DNA of 33,576 bases. Origin: CAYNFR01 sp964396595. Lineage in GTDB: Bacteria > Bacteroidota > Bacteroidia > Chitinophagales > Saprospiraceae. The notes below the pieces were generated by a model, which was not told the origin of the DNA, made no database searches, and saw nothing but the letters and a program-made list of their open reading frames with translations. The DNA is taken from the NCBI GenBank assembly GCA_964396595.1, contig CAYNFR010000034.1:1-33576 (forward strand), written 5' to 3'. How positions within the stretch are numbered: position 1 is the stretch's first letter; each line of letters opens with the position of its first letter. This document shows positions 33,415-33,576 of this stretch, in pieces. The translations under genes were made by a program, and so were the position numbers.

Positions 33415-33576
33415 ATGGTTCTACCTATGTCATCCAAGTGCCCTAGAGACCACATAAATGTGGGGCCAGACCAAGGGAAGCTAGAGTTTGGAGACTTTGT
33501 GAGTCATGAGACGATATATACGTATATCTGGATGTGTAAGAAAAGCGGTAGATCAGTCCATGAAGAAGATAAGGAT
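33415..33576 (+). pseudogene. IS30-type transposase fragment running off the window
   Basis: From 33457 the frame reads NVGPDQGKLEFGDFVSHETI, then YTYIWMCKKSGRSVHEEDKD, open to the last base. FVSHETIYTYIW matches the SHETIYxYI segment of the IS30-family catalytic core. The preceding residues GPDQGKLEFG look like a shortened form of the usual WSPEQIAGRLKLE stretch, so part is missing. An in-frame ATG at 33415 exists but gives no transposase N-terminus; the helix-turn-helix region is absent. It is therefore a 5'-truncated element, and how much of the 3' part survives lies outside the window. The 222 bases between the porin remnant and this frame hold nothing I can name. Confidence 0.65.

Overview
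The window is a stretch of a Bacteroidota chromosome. Three things point there. A textbook Bacteroidota promoter (TTTG, 19 bases, TAnnTTTG) sits at 23941-23971. Starts lack clear Shine-Dalgarno sequences. The gene families are typical of the phylum: paired DUF3857 transglutaminase-like proteins, a phosphate-selective-type porin, DUF2795 next to cmk, a GxxExxY protein and a vSGLT-like symporter. A free-living, aerobic, peptide- and sugar-using member of the Saprospiria/Cytophagia type is my best guess, but nothing here fixes the genus. No rRNA, tRNA or CRISPR array was seen.

Layout. 1-474 holds a decayed N-terminal piece of an IS30-type transposase. 475-1068 is a solitary haem-copper oxidase subunit III. 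1155-6347 is a tight operon: GntP-family permease, RidA, a D-threonine aldolase/D-serine dehydratase-like PLP enzyme, an M19 dipeptidase, and a lipoprotein-like formylglycine-generating enzyme with both catalytic cysteines. The first four fit import and breakdown of D-amino acids or D-residue dipeptides. 6348-7459 is a gene graveyard with a dead PemK/MazF toxin-antitoxin pair and an unidentified broken reading frame. 7460-12238 carries a sodium/sugar symporter, a small exported DcrB/PsbP-like protein and a secreted S9 glutamyl-endopeptidase-type peptidase. 12239-12975 contains a dead GxxExxY gene followed by a short repeat.

12976-22544 carries a GltP-type symporter, two adjacent exported DUF3857 proteins (one with the catalytic Cys, one without), a divergent penicillin-acylase-family hydrolase, a small membrane protein and a MacB-type permease. 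22831-25660 is housekeeping: queA, then DUF2795-cmk-marC. 25836-31847 holds a beta-barrel protein, dprA, the KDG kinase/KDPG aldolase pair, a PhoD-like lipoprotein phosphatase, a small conserved protein and a beta-carbonic anhydrase. The carbonic anhydrase has a strikingly structured leader. 31952-33192 is a porin gene broken by one frameshift and two amber codons, and a second IS30-type remnant runs off the right end.

Taken together, intact nutrient-uptake and housekeeping modules are separated by decayed accessory genes (mobile element pieces, toxin-antitoxin, GxxExxY, porin), which suggests ongoing gene loss. The most interesting signals are the D-amino-acid operon, the stem-loop leader of the carbonic anhydrase gene, a perfect palindrome on the queA promoter, and the active/inactive DUF3857 pair.
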